Part shown: positions 1 through 9,700 of the stretch, one piece after another
How positions within the stretch are numbered: the first letter of the stretch is position 1
How the letters are laid out: each line of letters opens with the position of its first letter
Source of the DNA: an uncultured bacterium
GTDB lineage: Bacteria > Cyanobacteriota > Vampirovibrionia > Gastranaerophilales > Gastranaerophilaceae
Length of the DNA: 64,000 nucleotides
Assembly (NCBI GenBank): GCA_949284985.1
Contig: CASDWY010000023.1
Coordinates: forward strand, 1 to 64,000
Reading direction: 5' to 3'
The notes under the pieces: model-generated
The model's database searches: none
The model's input: the letters and a program-made list of their open reading frames with translations, nothing else
What the model was told of the DNA's origin: nothing
Made by a program: the position numbers and the translations under genes

Positions 1-800
1 CAGTTAAAAACTATACTGAATTTGTTAATAAAACAGATTTTAATAAAAAAAGATTTAACCTGAAAAAAGCTGCTTTTACTTTAGCTGAAACTTTGATTAC
101 TCTCACTATTATCGGCGTTATTGCTGCTTTAACTGTTCCTAATTTAATCTCTAGCTACCAAAAACATACCTACGTTGTCGGGCTTAAAAAAGCATACTCT
201 CAACTTCAAAATGCTGTTAAGATGATTCCTATTACTCAAGGTTGTCCTGCTGGAGATTATGATTGCGCAGGGTGGAATGAAGGTGGGCACTATGAAAATG
301 GGCAATGGGTTAACACTCCTGTAATAAACATTGAGGGGCAGGAGTTTAATGGCAAGTCTACCAACAAAAAGATGTATGTTCTTTCCAAGCAGTTTAAAAT
401 TAATAAATTGTGTTATAGCTATAACAACTCAACTGATGAAAGTTGCGAAAAACTTTTAAATCATTTTAATGATCTTGGAACTATGGCGGCTTTTATTACA
501 AATGATGGTATGATTTTTTCATCTTCTGGTGTTGACATCAATGGTTTTAAAGGTCCAAATAAATGGGGCAGAGATCAGTTTGCATTTAATATAACAGATC
601 AAGATACAGAAAATCGCTATGGCATCGCTCAAGGCATTGTTGTTCCTGTCGGCTCAAAATTATATGCTGATATATACAATCAACCAAACTACTACTGGAG
701 AAATAACAACTACTGCACAACTGAAAAGGCTAACAAAGGATCCTTAGGTGCAGCATCTTGCACAGGACGGGTATTAGAAGAAGATAAGATGAATTATTAA
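1..800 (+). CDS. type IV pilin-like prepilin, 5' end outside the window
   Basis: The frame is open from the left edge of the window, so the true start is upstream. A TTG at 93 lies inside the pilin helix and cannot be the start. The N-terminal signature KKAA|FTLAETLITLTIIG (from about position 63) is a class III prepilin signal: a basic leader, Ala at -1, Phe at +1, Glu at +5, then a hydrophobic helix ending at a Pro (VPNLI). At least 20 leader residues precede the cleavage site, which is long and recalls type IVb prepilins. The globular part has four to six cysteines and ends in a charged tail. The gene ends convergent to the murA-linked gene downstream. Role: pilus or pseudopilus subunit inserted in the inner membrane before assembly; the exact system is unknown. 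Confidence 0.85.
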   Translation, partial: VKNYTEFVNKTDFNKKRFNLKKAAFTLAETLITLTIIGVIAALTVPNLISSYQKHTYVVGLKKAYSQLQNAVKMIPITQGCPAGDYDCAGWNEGGHYENGQWVNTPVINIEGQEFNGKSTNKKMYVLSKQFKINKLCYSYNNSTDESCEKLLNHFNDLGTMAAFITNDGMIFSSSGVDINGFKGPNKWGRDQFAFNITDQDTENRYGIAQGIVVPVGSKLYADIYNQPNYYWRNNNYCTTEKANKGSLGAASCTGRVLEEDKMNY

Positions 801-832
801 TAAAAGTTAAAGCTAAACTCTCTACTTTTATT
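799..832. terminator. A+T-rich hairpin between convergent genes
   Basis: A perfect 9-bp stem (AATAAAAGT with ACTTTTATT) with a 16-nt loop starts at the prepilin stop codon and lies before the convergent gene ending at 868. Each arm has an A or T run on its outer side, so it could stop transcription from both sides. The stem is G+C-poor, so this is tentative. Confidence 0.35.
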
Positions 833-867
833 TAATGTCCATAATTTTAGCAAGCTTAAGCTGAATG

Positions 868-1188
868 TTATGCCTCGACATTTATCCCTGCATCTTTAAG
901 AGTGTTAATAAAATTTTCCGCTGCAGATTTTTGAATTTCAGGAGGGACAACTCTTAAAAGCTCAACAGTTTTGGATATAACAGGATCTTTGTCATACCAA
1001 CGATTTCCATTTACTGGCTTAACCATTTCATAAAAACGATCAATTGTCTCTTTCGAAACTTTTTCTTCAATCTTTATCAAAAAAACTTCTGCTTGAGACC
1101 TCAACTCGTCTTGATAATTTTTCAAAAGATCAATCACTTTTAACAAAATGGGATCATGATCATACCACCTTTTATATTGTTGATTCAT
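868..1188 (-). CDS. small protein with two WYDxDP repeats, overlapping murA
   Basis: A 106-residue protein of unknown function. It consists of two copies of one motif of about 40-50 residues. The first begins RWYDHDPILLKVIDLL near residue 7 and the second RWYDKDPVISKTVELL near residue 63; each is followed by a predicted helix rich in charged residues. There is no signal peptide or membrane segment. The start overlaps the last codons of murA by 17 bp, and its Shine-Dalgarno GGGGAG lies inside murA about 6 nt before the ATG, so translation is probably coupled. Conserved Trp, Tyr and Asp suggest a small binding or structural module. No known family is recognised. Confidence 0.7.
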   Translation of the reverse strand: MNQQYKRWYDHDPILLKVIDLLKNYQDELRSQAEVFLIKIEEKVSKETIDRFYEMVKPVNGNRWYDKDPVISKTVELLRVVPPEIQKSAAENFINTLKDAGINVEA

Positions 1189-2497
1189 TCAAACTCCCCT
1201 TTATGTTAGCTTCATATGTATTATCCGCAACAGTCACTCTCTCTACGTTTGCACCAAGCTTACATAGCTTAGCTTCAAAGTTTTCATAACCTCTATCTAT
1301 ATGCGAAAGATTTTCAATTTCGCTATAACCGTTAGCCATCAATGCCGCAACAACAAGCGAAGCTCCGGCTCTTAGGTCACTAGCTTTAAGATTTGCACCT
1401 GTAAGCTTTTTTACACCTCTAATAAGTGAGTGATTTCTTTCTTGATGAATATCAGCACCCATTCTGCGTAATTCAGGGACCTGCATAAATCTGTTCTCAT
1501 ACAAACTCTCTGTAATAATGCTAACTCCATCAGCTGTTGTTAACATAGCCATAGCTATTGCCTGCAAGTCTGTAGGAAACCCCGGATATGGCTGAGTCAC
1601 AATATTTACAGCACTAAGTCTATGACGACAACTTACTTCTATTGAAGTCGGTTCTACAAGCTTAACATTTGCTCCCATTCTTGTTAGCTTAGAAGTAAAA
1701 AAAGTAAGATGATTTGGAAAAATATTTTTTATTACACCTTTTCCCTTTGTACAAACAATTGCTGCCATATAAGTACCGGCCTCAATTCTATCAGGGATTG
1801 TTGTATACTCTATAGGATGCAAATCAGATTGTTTTACACCATTAATAATTATTTCCGATGTTCCGGCACCTTGAATATCCGCACCTATTGCATTCAAAAA
1901 ATTTGCCAAATCAATAATTTCCGGCTCTTGCGCCGCGTTTTGTATTCTTGTAGATCCATCTGCCAAAACAGATGCCAACATAAGATTTTCTGTAGCTCCT
2001 ACTGATGGAATATCTAAATATATATCCGTACCACGAAGCTTTGATGCTCTTGCATGAACATATCCGTTTTCTATTTTAATATTAGCGCCAAGAGCTTCCA
2101 ACCCTTTAATATGGAAATCTACTCGCCTTTCACCAATAGCACATCCACCGGGTAGCGCAACTATCGCCTCTCTGCATCGCCCAATAAGCGCACCTAAGAC
2201 ATTAAAGGATGCACGCATTTTGCTTACCAATTCATATTTTGCAGTTATACTCGTTATGTTGGTAGCATCAATAGTTACTGACTTTTCAGCTCTGTCATAA
2301 TTGGTCTTTACTCCCAACTGCTCTATAACATTGAGCATTATATTAACATCAGTCAAATTAGGAACATTATATATTTTCGAAACACCTTTGGGTAAAAGTG
2401 CAGCCGCCATAAGCTTTAACACCGCATTTTTCGCGCCACCAATCTCTACTTCGCCTTTAAGTGATATTCCACCTTTTATTCTAAGTATTTGGGACAA
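1172..2497 (-). CDS. murA: UDP-N-acetylglucosamine 1-carboxyvinyltransferase (MurA)
   Basis: Cytoplasmic enzyme that transfers enolpyruvate from PEP to UDP-GlcNAc, the first committed step of peptidoglycan synthesis. The 441-residue length is normal for an EPSP-synthase-fold protein. Visible active-site elements are GGAKNAVLK near residues 20-28 (Lys23, Asn24) and the catalytic loop ALPGGCAIGERRVD with Cys119, equivalent to E. coli Cys115; retention of Cys predicts the fosfomycin-sensitive form. The start is TTG, supported by a strong GGAGG five nucleotides upstream. The 17-bp overlap with the next gene suggests a two-gene unit with the WYDxDP protein. Confidence 0.96.
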   Translation of the reverse strand: MSQILRIKGGISLKGEVEIGGAKNAVLKLMAAALLPKGVSKIYNVPNLTDVNIMLNVIEQLGVKTNYDRAEKSVTIDATNITSITAKYELVSKMRASFNVLGALIGRCREAIVALPGGCAIGERRVDFHIKGLEALGANIKIENGYVHARASKLRGTDIYLDIPSVGATENLMLASVLADGSTRIQNAAQEPEIIDLANFLNAIGADIQGAGTSEIIINGVKQSDLHPIEYTTIPDRIEAGTYMAAIVCTKGKGVIKNIFPNHLTFFTSKLTRMGANVKLVEPTSIEVSCRHRLSAVNIVTQPYPGFPTDLQAIAMAMLTTADGVSIITESLYENRFMQVPELRRMGADIHQERNHSLIRGVKKLTGANLKASDLRAGASLVVAALMANGYSEIENLSHIDRGYENFEAKLCKLGANVERVTVADNTYEANIKGSLNESTI

Positions 2498-2582
2498 CTT
2501 TGCCTCCGACGTTAAACTTCTATACCATTATATAATAATCTATCGGATATGCAAATTATAAATTTAATTAATTTTCAAAAAT

Positions 2583-3572
2583 CTACATCTTTGGAATGAT
2601 AATATTTAAAGGGCTAACTTTTATATCATAATTGGACTCTGCTGCCGAATTTTTTTCTGAACCTGAAACATTATTCATAATTGTTTCGTCAAACTTAACT
2701 TGTTTTTCTTTTATCAACACAGCATTTTCTTCTTTCTTAAGTTCTTTTTGTTCTGCTTTTTTAGCTTTTCTTTCGTTAATATTTTGAATATACTCATCTT
2801 GTTTCTTTTGAATTTTAAATTTCACAAGTTCGTGAACAGTTGGAGGCTCTTTTTCTGCCGCAAACCAAGGCGTTAAAACAGATTCAACTCTATAAGCAGC
2901 ATCTTTAGCTATTACATCTGAACCTTTTTTGATTTTTGTAAGCTGTCTATAATCCGGTGAATAAGTAGCATTCGCCAAAGCAAACTCCGGTGCTGTTATT
3001 TGCCTATGGTACGTGTTTTGCCATGTTATCGTCTCTGCACTAAGATCAACCAATGCTATATACGTATATAGTCGATATTCTGTCTTTACTACATTTTCGC
3101 CGGGAATATTTAAAAAATTCCACCACGTCGGCTTCAAAAAATCACTTACCGTATCTAACCCTCCGGTTACTATTAAAACATTTTGTGTATTAAAGTTTTT
3201 TGCTATTTTTCTTAACGCTTCATAATTTAACTCATAAGTATACCTATACTCACTAAGCAACTTATTTGCTGAACGAATTAACTCCGGAGACCTCAGCTTT
3301 TCTCGAACAGTAGACAAACTCGGCGCTTTTACTGCTTTAGACAAGTTTAATTCATTTATAATACTTGCAGCTACCATTTCACTAACTTGAGGATAAATAA
3401 GATACTTTGCATTAGCCTGTTCTACTCTGTCTGACAAAACTACAATATTTTTAACTTGCTTTTCATCTAATGCTGCTTGGGGTTGAGAAATTACTGCAGA
3501 ATTTTGTGCAAACACCATCAATGCAGATGCCATAAATATCACAACCCCAAGTAATGCCTTTAAACTTCTCAT
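2583..3572 (-). CDS. exported protein of unknown function with a Lys/Glu-rich C-terminal region
   Basis: A 329-residue protein. The first 23 residues (MRSLKALLGVVIFMASALMVFAQ) form a Sec signal peptide with a likely cleavage after VFA. Residues about 40-230 form a mixed alpha/beta region containing a strand-like NVLIVTGG and YRLYTYIALVDLSAETITW, which loosely resembles the nucleotide-binding-like fold of periplasmic lipoprotein assembly factors; this is only an impression. Residues about 250-300 are dense in Lys and Glu and could form a coiled coil. It is upstream of murA on the same strand with an 85-bp gap, so co-transcription is possible. Function unknown; expected in the periplasm. Confidence 0.75.
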   Translation of the reverse strand: MRSLKALLGVVIFMASALMVFAQNSAVISQPQAALDEKQVKNIVVLSDRVEQANAKYLIYPQVSEMVAASIINELNLSKAVKAPSLSTVREKLRSPELIRSANKLLSEYRYTYELNYEALRKIAKNFNTQNVLIVTGGLDTVSDFLKPTWWNFLNIPGENVVKTEYRLYTYIALVDLSAETITWQNTYHRQITAPEFALANATYSPDYRQLTKIKKGSDVIAKDAAYRVESVLTPWFAAEKEPPTVHELVKFKIQKKQDEYIQNINERKAKKAEQKELKKEENAVLIKEKQVKFDETIMNNVSGSEKNSAAESNYDIKVSPLNIIIPKM

Positions 3573-3679
3573 AAATCCCTTATTTTAGCTATACTAAAAA
3601 TATTATAACTTTTTATACTAAATTTTTATCCATTAATCACACGATTTTTAAATACAAAAAATATAAGATAATACAAAGT

Positions 3680-4078
3680 ATGATAACTGATGAAGAATTA
3701 ATGCAAATTGCAAAAGAGGCATGCAAAAACTCTTATTCCCCATACTCCAAATTTCCGGTCGGTGCTGCACTATTGTATGACGACGGAACAGTTTATAAAG
3801 GAGTAAACGTTGAAAATGCCAGCTTTGGACTTACCTTGTGTGCTGAAAGAAATGCTATTTCAACAGCTATTGCAAATGGACAAAAAGGTAATATAACCAC
3901 AATAGCTATTTATTCTCCAAAATCAAAAATGTGTGCACCTTGCGGTGCTTGTCGACAATGGATTTGGGAGTTCTCTCATGGAAAAAGAGTAAAAATTGTA
4001 TTGGAAGACGAAAAATCCGGTCTATATGTAACCACGATACAAGAAGTTTTGCCATTGGGCTTTTTATTAAATCAATAA
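3680..4078 (+). CDS. cdd: cytidine deaminase
   Basis: Homotetrameric-type, zinc-dependent pyrimidine salvage enzyme that converts cytidine and deoxycytidine to uridine and deoxyuridine. At 132 residues it matches the short (Bacillus-type) family. The substrate segment SPYSKFPVGAAL is at residues 20-31. The zinc site is C54-A-E56 plus PCGAC with C88 and C91; Glu56 is the proton shuttle. No clear Shine-Dalgarno precedes the ATG, but a GATAAT hexamer ends 7 nt before it, so the mRNA may be leaderless or nearly so. Its last 7 bp overlap the convergent PadR gene. Confidence 0.95.
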   Translation: MITDEELMQIAKEACKNSYSPYSKFPVGAALLYDDGTVYKGVNVENASFGLTLCAERNAISTAIANGQKGNITTIAIYSPKSKMCAPCGACRQWIWEFSHGKRVKIVLEDEKSGLYVTTIQEVLPLGFLLNQ

Positions 4079-4581
4079 ATTTTAAAATTTTCCACAAGCT
4101 TTTCTAATGACAAAATACTATTATATGTTTCTGTTAAAACAGCTTTTTGCCACTTATCATACTCAACATAAGGATTATTTATTGCTTTTTCCGTTTCCAA
4201 ACGGTATATTTCAAGCTTTTTTTGTAAATCGTTCAAAAACTCAATCCGCTCATCTTTATCCAACATTGATAAAGTAATAAGTCTTGCGCTTAGCTGATTA
4301 TGAAAAATCGTAGGATTATCTGAAATATTTTCAAAAAACAGTTCTCTAAAAACTTTCTTTCCTGTCGATGTAATTGAATAATAAGTCGATTTTTTACCAC
4401 CTTGAGAATACTTTTGCTCAAAACTCACTGCACCTTTACTCAAAAGACGCTTTAACGCTGGATGAATCGTACCCAACGACGGTTTGGTAATTCTCCCAAA
4501 ACGATCCGTTATGTCTTGCCTCAAACCATAAATTGTTCTCGGACGAATACTTAAAACATATAAAAGTAATAACTCTACCAT
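4072..4581 (-). CDS. PadR-family transcriptional regulator
   Basis: A 169-residue protein with an N-terminal winged helix-turn-helix (residues about 1-60) ending in the typical PadR segment PSLGTIHPALKRLLSKGAV, followed by the wing that carries YYSITSTGKK. The C-terminal part is helical and would dimerise (PadR C-terminal type: a long helix with KLEIYRLETEKAI). PadR proteins usually repress detoxification or efflux genes in response to small molecules; no obvious target adjoins it. It stands alone between the convergent cdd gene and the TPR gene upstream, 35 bp away. Confidence 0.9.
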   Translation of the reverse strand: MVELLLLYVLSIRPRTIYGLRQDITDRFGRITKPSLGTIHPALKRLLSKGAVSFEQKYSQGGKKSTYYSITSTGKKVFRELFFENISDNPTIFHNQLSARLITLSMLDKDERIEFLNDLQKKLEIYRLETEKAINNPYVEYDKWQKAVLTETYNSILSLEKLVENFKIY

Positions 4582-4616
4582 AACTCAAGAGTATCACACT
4601 ATAGTTTTTTATACAA

Positions 4617-6035
4617 TTACCTCTTTGAAAAAAAGCTCAAAATTTTATCTAAAAATCCCTCTGTAGGTTCATATGTGCTTCCGGCATTTTCATAAGCTTG
4701 AATTTTTTGCTTTATTTGTTCTGTTTCATCTCCTAATGGTGCTCTTTCTATATATTTTTGCCAAGCTTTTTTTGCACTTTCAAAGTCTTTAACACGTTCA
4801 TATGCCAACGCTAATAACTTTAGATTTTGCATATTGCCCTTGTCCGTCAAATATAACTTTTCATAAAAATCAAGTGCAACATCATTTTCTCCATGACCTT
4901 GGTAAAAGTCCGCGAGCTTACGAAGCGCAAAAGAATTATTTTCATCGATTTTATAAAGTTTTTCACAAAACTCAATTACTGAAGTATTATCATTTTGTCT
5001 TGTATAAACATTTATCAATGACATTATTGCTCTTTCATCTTTTGGGTTAGAATTATGAGCGAGCAAAAGTTCATCTACCGTCAAATCCTCTTGCCCCTTT
5101 AACTCATAGCACTTTGCCCAACATAAATGCATCATATACTCATCTTCTTTAGCTTCATAAATTAAAGCTCTCATTTGATATAGCAGTGGAGAATTTGGAT
5201 CAACTTTTTCCAAATCTGATAAATTTACCAATGCTTCATCTAAATTATCTGTATTATAATTGTATTCTGCCCACAAAGAATAATAACGCACCGCATTGTC
5301 TTTATCTAATTTAGTATTTTTAAGAATATCTGCCGCTCTATCATTTTCCTGCTTTTCAAGGAATATTTTTGCTTTTGTCAATTCTTCTTGTGCATAATTT
5401 AGAGCATTTTCCAAATCGCCTATTTTATAATAGAGATTAGCAGCTGTTTCCTTAAAAGAGGTCTCTTTGGGAAATTTTTCAATAGCTGTTTCCAATAGCC
5501 CTATGGCCTCTTCGCTCGACTCTTGTTTATAAAGTTCTACTAATCTTTGATATATATTTAAATTATCCTCTGTTTCTAAAAGTCTAAGATACTCTTGTAT
5601 TGCATCTGTATTTTTCTTCATCGCCTCATACATTACTGCCAGCATAAAACGAGACTTTGAAACCTCGGTATCATTTTGTGCATTTGCAATCGCTTTTTTA
5701 AAATCATCTGCTGCTTGCCCTATTTTCTGCTCAATCACTTTTATATGCGCACGATTCATATAATACTGATATCTATCCTTTTCATTATAAAGATCTATTA
5801 ATTGAGAATAAGATATTGTATCATTTGGCTCAAGAGATTTATATTTTTCCCACCAAACAATAGCTTCATCTTTATCTTTAATCACTTCATAATTCATAGC
5901 CAAATTTTTAACAATTTCAACATTATTCGGCGCTATATCATTAAGCTTTAAAAGCTCCTCTATAGCTTGCTCATATTGTTCGTTTTCCTCAAGTGATTGA
6001 ATATGATTCAAAGTTTTTGCTATATTTGCTGACAT
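4617..6035 (-). CDS. tetratricopeptide-repeat protein
   Basis: About 472 residues from the ATG at 6035, built almost entirely from TPR-like helix pairs (for example EQAIEELLKLNDIAPNN, DALNYAQEEL-type repeats and VALDFYEKLYLTDKGN). An earlier ATG at 6167 would add a hydrophobic N-terminus, but it would overlap the divergent neighbour and has no ribosome site. GGAGG five nucleotides before 6035 decides the start, so the protein is cytoplasmic. The C-terminus, GFLDKILSFFSKR, is short, amphipathic and basic and might touch the membrane. TPR arrays are protein-interaction scaffolds; the partner is unknown. Confidence 0.85.
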   Translation of the reverse strand: MSANIAKTLNHIQSLEENEQYEQAIEELLKLNDIAPNNVEIVKNLAMNYEVIKDKDEAIVWWEKYKSLEPNDTISYSQLIDLYNEKDRYQYYMNRAHIKVIEQKIGQAADDFKKAIANAQNDTEVSKSRFMLAVMYEAMKKNTDAIQEYLRLLETEDNLNIYQRLVELYKQESSEEAIGLLETAIEKFPKETSFKETAANLYYKIGDLENALNYAQEELTKAKIFLEKQENDRAADILKNTKLDKDNAVRYYSLWAEYNYNTDNLDEALVNLSDLEKVDPNSPLLYQMRALIYEAKEDEYMMHLCWAKCYELKGQEDLTVDELLLAHNSNPKDERAIMSLINVYTRQNDNTSVIEFCEKLYKIDENNSFALRKLADFYQGHGENDVALDFYEKLYLTDKGNMQNLKLLALAYERVKDFESAKKAWQKYIERAPLGDETEQIKQKIQAYENAGSTYEPTEGFLDKILSFFSKR

Positions 6036-6099
6036 ATAAACCTCCATACTTTTTTTGATTATAGAATAAAAAAAATATAGCCACAATAAGAAAATGGGA

Positions 6100-6105
6100 T
6101 ATAAT
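6100..6105 (+). promoter_or_regulatory. putative -10 box giving a very short leader
   Basis: TATAAT lies 9 nt before the ATG at 6115, with no recognisable Shine-Dalgarno between them. Transcription would start around 6112, so the message may be almost leaderless. No good -35 is visible 16-18 bp upstream, which limits confidence. Confidence 0.35.
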
Positions 6106-6114
6106 AATATTATT

Positions 6115-6765
6115 ATGAAAAAAATACTGACTTTTTTAATTTTATTTTTTACAATCTGCACTGGCATATCCTTTGCAGATGTAATTCCTCGTTATTCATA
6201 CAACATAAAACACCCGGGGATAGGAGCATTCAATCCCCCAAAAGAATTTACTATATACGAAAAACCTAACGAAAATTCAAATGTTATTAAAACTATAAAA
6301 TGGGATGAAAATGGTTTAACAAATGAAAAGATAAAAGAAAACGACCTTTTTATTGTTTTTCTTCCTAATAAAAATATAGCATACTGTTCTGTAGATGATG
6401 AAATAGATGGTTGGGTCAAAATCTTTTACTCTCAAGCCGACGGAAAAAGTGGTTGGGTAAAAACAACTCCGCATAATCGTTTTGTTTCCTGGCTTGGATT
6501 TTATATGAGTTGGGGTAGAAAAAACGGAGTATACTTTTTTAAAGACATGCCGGATATAAACAAAAGAATTTTGTCAGGACCGGGAGCAGAAAATCAAAAA
6601 ATATCCGGATATACTTACCCTAAATTTGTTAAACTTACTCTTATTAGAGGCAATTGGATGCTTATAAAAATGCTTGATTTTGGAAACGAAGTTCGTGTTG
6701 GCTGGATGCAGTGGCGTGATGAAAACGGCAAACTTATGATCTTCCCAATTATGAATAGTCTATAA
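6115..6765 (+). CDS. exported protein with bacterial SH3-like repeats
   Basis: About 216 residues from the ATG at 6115, which places a clean signal peptide at the N-terminus (MKKILTFLILFFTICTGISFA, then DVIP). The ATG at 6094 only adds seven residues in front of it. Two SH3b-like units are visible: one with IYEKPNENSNVIKTI and DGWVKIFYSQADGKSGWVK, a second with LTLIRGNWMLIKMLDF and VGWMQWRDENGKL. Bacterial SH3 domains usually bind peptidoglycan or mediate periplasmic contacts. It is divergent from the TPR gene and convergent with the giant gene after it. Precise function unknown. Confidence 0.75.
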   Translation: MKKILTFLILFFTICTGISFADVIPRYSYNIKHPGIGAFNPPKEFTIYEKPNENSNVIKTIKWDENGLTNEKIKENDLFIVFLPNKNIAYCSVDDEIDGWVKIFYSQADGKSGWVKTTPHNRFVSWLGFYMSWGRKNGVYFFKDMPDINKRILSGPGAENQKISGYTYPKFVKLTLIRGNWMLIKMLDFGNEVRVGWMQWRDENGKLMIFPIMNSL

Positions 6766-6775
6766 TTTAGTATTC

Positions 6776-9700
6776 TTAATAATCTACACCAATACTTTTA
6801 CAGCAGGCTACTGCAAAATCTTCAATTTGCTCAAGCATTTCTATTTGTTTATTACGTTTAATATCATCCTCACTGCCTTTAGCCAATTTTATTTCTTTAA
6901 GCAAAGTTATTCTAGTCTGTATGAATTTTAAATAATTATTATATTCTTCGCACCAATGAAATAAACTTTTTGTAACGGCTTCATTTGCATTAATATGCAC
7001 TGCTGTAAACAAATTATACAATGATGGTTTCTCGTCTAATATTTTAACATTTTCTATTATCATAGAAAAATATTGTGCATAAAAATCTGCAACCTCTTGG
7101 AATAATAATTTGTCATCTACTGAAGACTTTATAAGATTAATAAACTTGTCCTTAGTCTCTTTTAAGTCTTCGCTACTGGAGACTTTTGCATCTTTAGGTA
7201 TACTTTGAGAAAACTTATCAAATAATGTATTTATAATATTTTGAGATTCATGGTGCATTTTAATATTGTTGAACAATTGCTCTACAGTAGATTTATAATC
7301 AGATGGTTTAACTTTATAAAGATAATTAAGCGCCATATCTACTAAACCACACTGCTCTAAAAACAGCATCAAAGTAGAATTATTGCTTTCTGCATCACCA
7401 AGATTATTAATTATATATTCAATTCCTTCATCTGAAATAACAGGAAACGTTTGTCCATTTTTTACAACCAAAACATTTTTTTGTTTTTCAATGAAATCTT
7501 TAAACTTGGACGCTACTCCTATACTAGCTGCTCGCATAAGTTCATATTCAAGATTTGAGTGATTGGCTTTTTTATATGCCAACACCAAATATTTTTTAAG
7601 ATTCTCTATAATTTCTGTTTTTTCTTCATTAGCACCTTGCAAAACATTTTTCTGTGCAAGTTCCACCGCATATTTCAACAAATCTCTTGGTTCCTTTAAC
7701 AAATGACATTGAACCATTTTTTCTATCATTTCATTTTTTGCATATTTTGTTTTTTCACTTTCAGAATCTTCTACTAATGCTTTTATCCACTGATTCATAA
7801 GATAATGAGCTTGGGCTTGATGACGTGGCAATACATTAGACTCTACAACAGTTTTAAGCTTTTTTAATACTTTTTTATCTCTTTCAACCAACCTGTTTAT
7901 ACTGGATTCATCTAAACTACCAAAAACTTTCAGTGCTTCGCTATTTATAACATCTATTTCTTTAGTAATATTAGAAACAGCAAAATTTTTATTATTCAAC
8001 TTCTTCATTATTTTTTCTGCTGCAACCCTAATTTCAGGAAAATCTAAATCTCTATCTGACATCTTACTAAGAGTTTTGAGATTATTTAAAAATACTTGTT
8101 TATTTTCTTCAATTTTATCAGATTTTATTATTAAATTTATTGCGTTAATTAATGCAATATACTTTTGCATAAGTTTATGCTTTTTAATACCTAAAATTTT
8201 ATCAGATATATCATCAAACAAATCATTTAAATTCATTGCAAGTTCATTATCACTCTTTACTTGCACACGTGGAATTGCAGGGCGAGCTTTATACTGTAAA
8301 AAAGCAGGTTCTTTCTCTTCTTTGAGAAATTTATCTCCACCTATTGTACTCAATTCTATATCTATATTTCGATACAAATTGTTAAATTTCGCCAAATCAT
8401 TAGAAACAGGTGTTATTTTATTTTTACTTACTCTTATAGGTGCATATACACTAAACCAATGATACCTGCATATTTCTTCTAAACGTTTTATTTCTAATCT
8501 ATTTCCAGCTTGAATTAATTTTATAACATTTTCCGGTTTATCAAGCTTTATTCCAATATTTTCTTGAGTTACGCTGCTAATAACTTTGTTAAATTGTTCT
8601 TCCGGCATATCAATTAATTTAGAATGAATTTTTAAAAATTCTTGATCATTAAAAGGATTATATTTTTCATCAATCCAATTAATAAAATACTTGGATTCTG
8701 GCATAAAATAAATTTTATTTTTCAAAAAGTTATAAATCATGCTTGAAAAATTTTCTTTAATATTTTTCCTTAATTTTATATGCTCCGCTAAAGGAACATG
8801 TGCCATAATGCTATCATTAGCAATTATCTTTGCAACTTCCAAATCATATTTGTTTAGAAAATCCTTAACTGAACCATTATAAGAATTTAACAACCTTGAA
8901 ACAGCAAGCAAAAGATTCTTTTTTAAATCTTTAAGTCCAACATCATATTCATCTTCAATACGAATAATATTATTTTTTATATTAGAATTCAAACTTGATT
9001 TTAACTCTGTTTTATACAAGTTTAAATTTTTACCGCACACATCTGCAAAAACCTCTTTTACCTCGTCTAAAAGTTGTCTTTTAACTTTTTCTAACCCATT
9101 AGGAGTTCTTGCTTCGCCTAAATTATATTGTAGCTCATCTGACATAAATTTGTATGCTTTTTTAATAATTAATTTATTAATAATTAATTTTAAAGGATCT
9201 GACTCAGGAAGTTTATCATAATCTTCAAGACTCATAGGTGGCTTACCATTTCCCCCTATTCGGTTAAGACAAAAAACAAGTTCAGTCTCTAATCTCTCAT
9301 CGAGCTTAATTAATTTATTAGCATTAACTTGACCATTAGTTTTTTCAATTATACTAAACAAATTGTCTATCTGAGGTTCTATTTTTTCAAAATTGAATAC
9401 TTTAGCAAATATTTTATTAATTTTTGTGCTAGTTTTAGGATCAATACCTTGAATCTTCACTCCATCTATAATCGGATATGCGTCTTGTTCCTCGTTAATT
9501 TCAAGAAGTGGTCCTTCAACAGCTTTATATTTAAGCTCAGTATTTATACCATGATCCCATTTTACATTCTTTACAAATTGACCTGCCAAACCTGAAGCTT
9601 CTGTTATAAAACCTTCTGGTCCGCCATATTTTGCTTTATAATCAGTTCTACTAAGACCATTTTTATCAATAAACTTAGTTTTTTCCTCTCTATTGCCCCA

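Noticed and set aside
93-800. TTG at 93 as the start of the first prepilin
   Set aside because: It lies within the hydrophobic helix after the prepilin motif; the frame is open to the window edge.
6036-6167. N-terminal extension of the TPR protein with a membrane segment
   Set aside because: It would overlap the divergent SH3-like gene; GGAGG before 6035 gives a better start.
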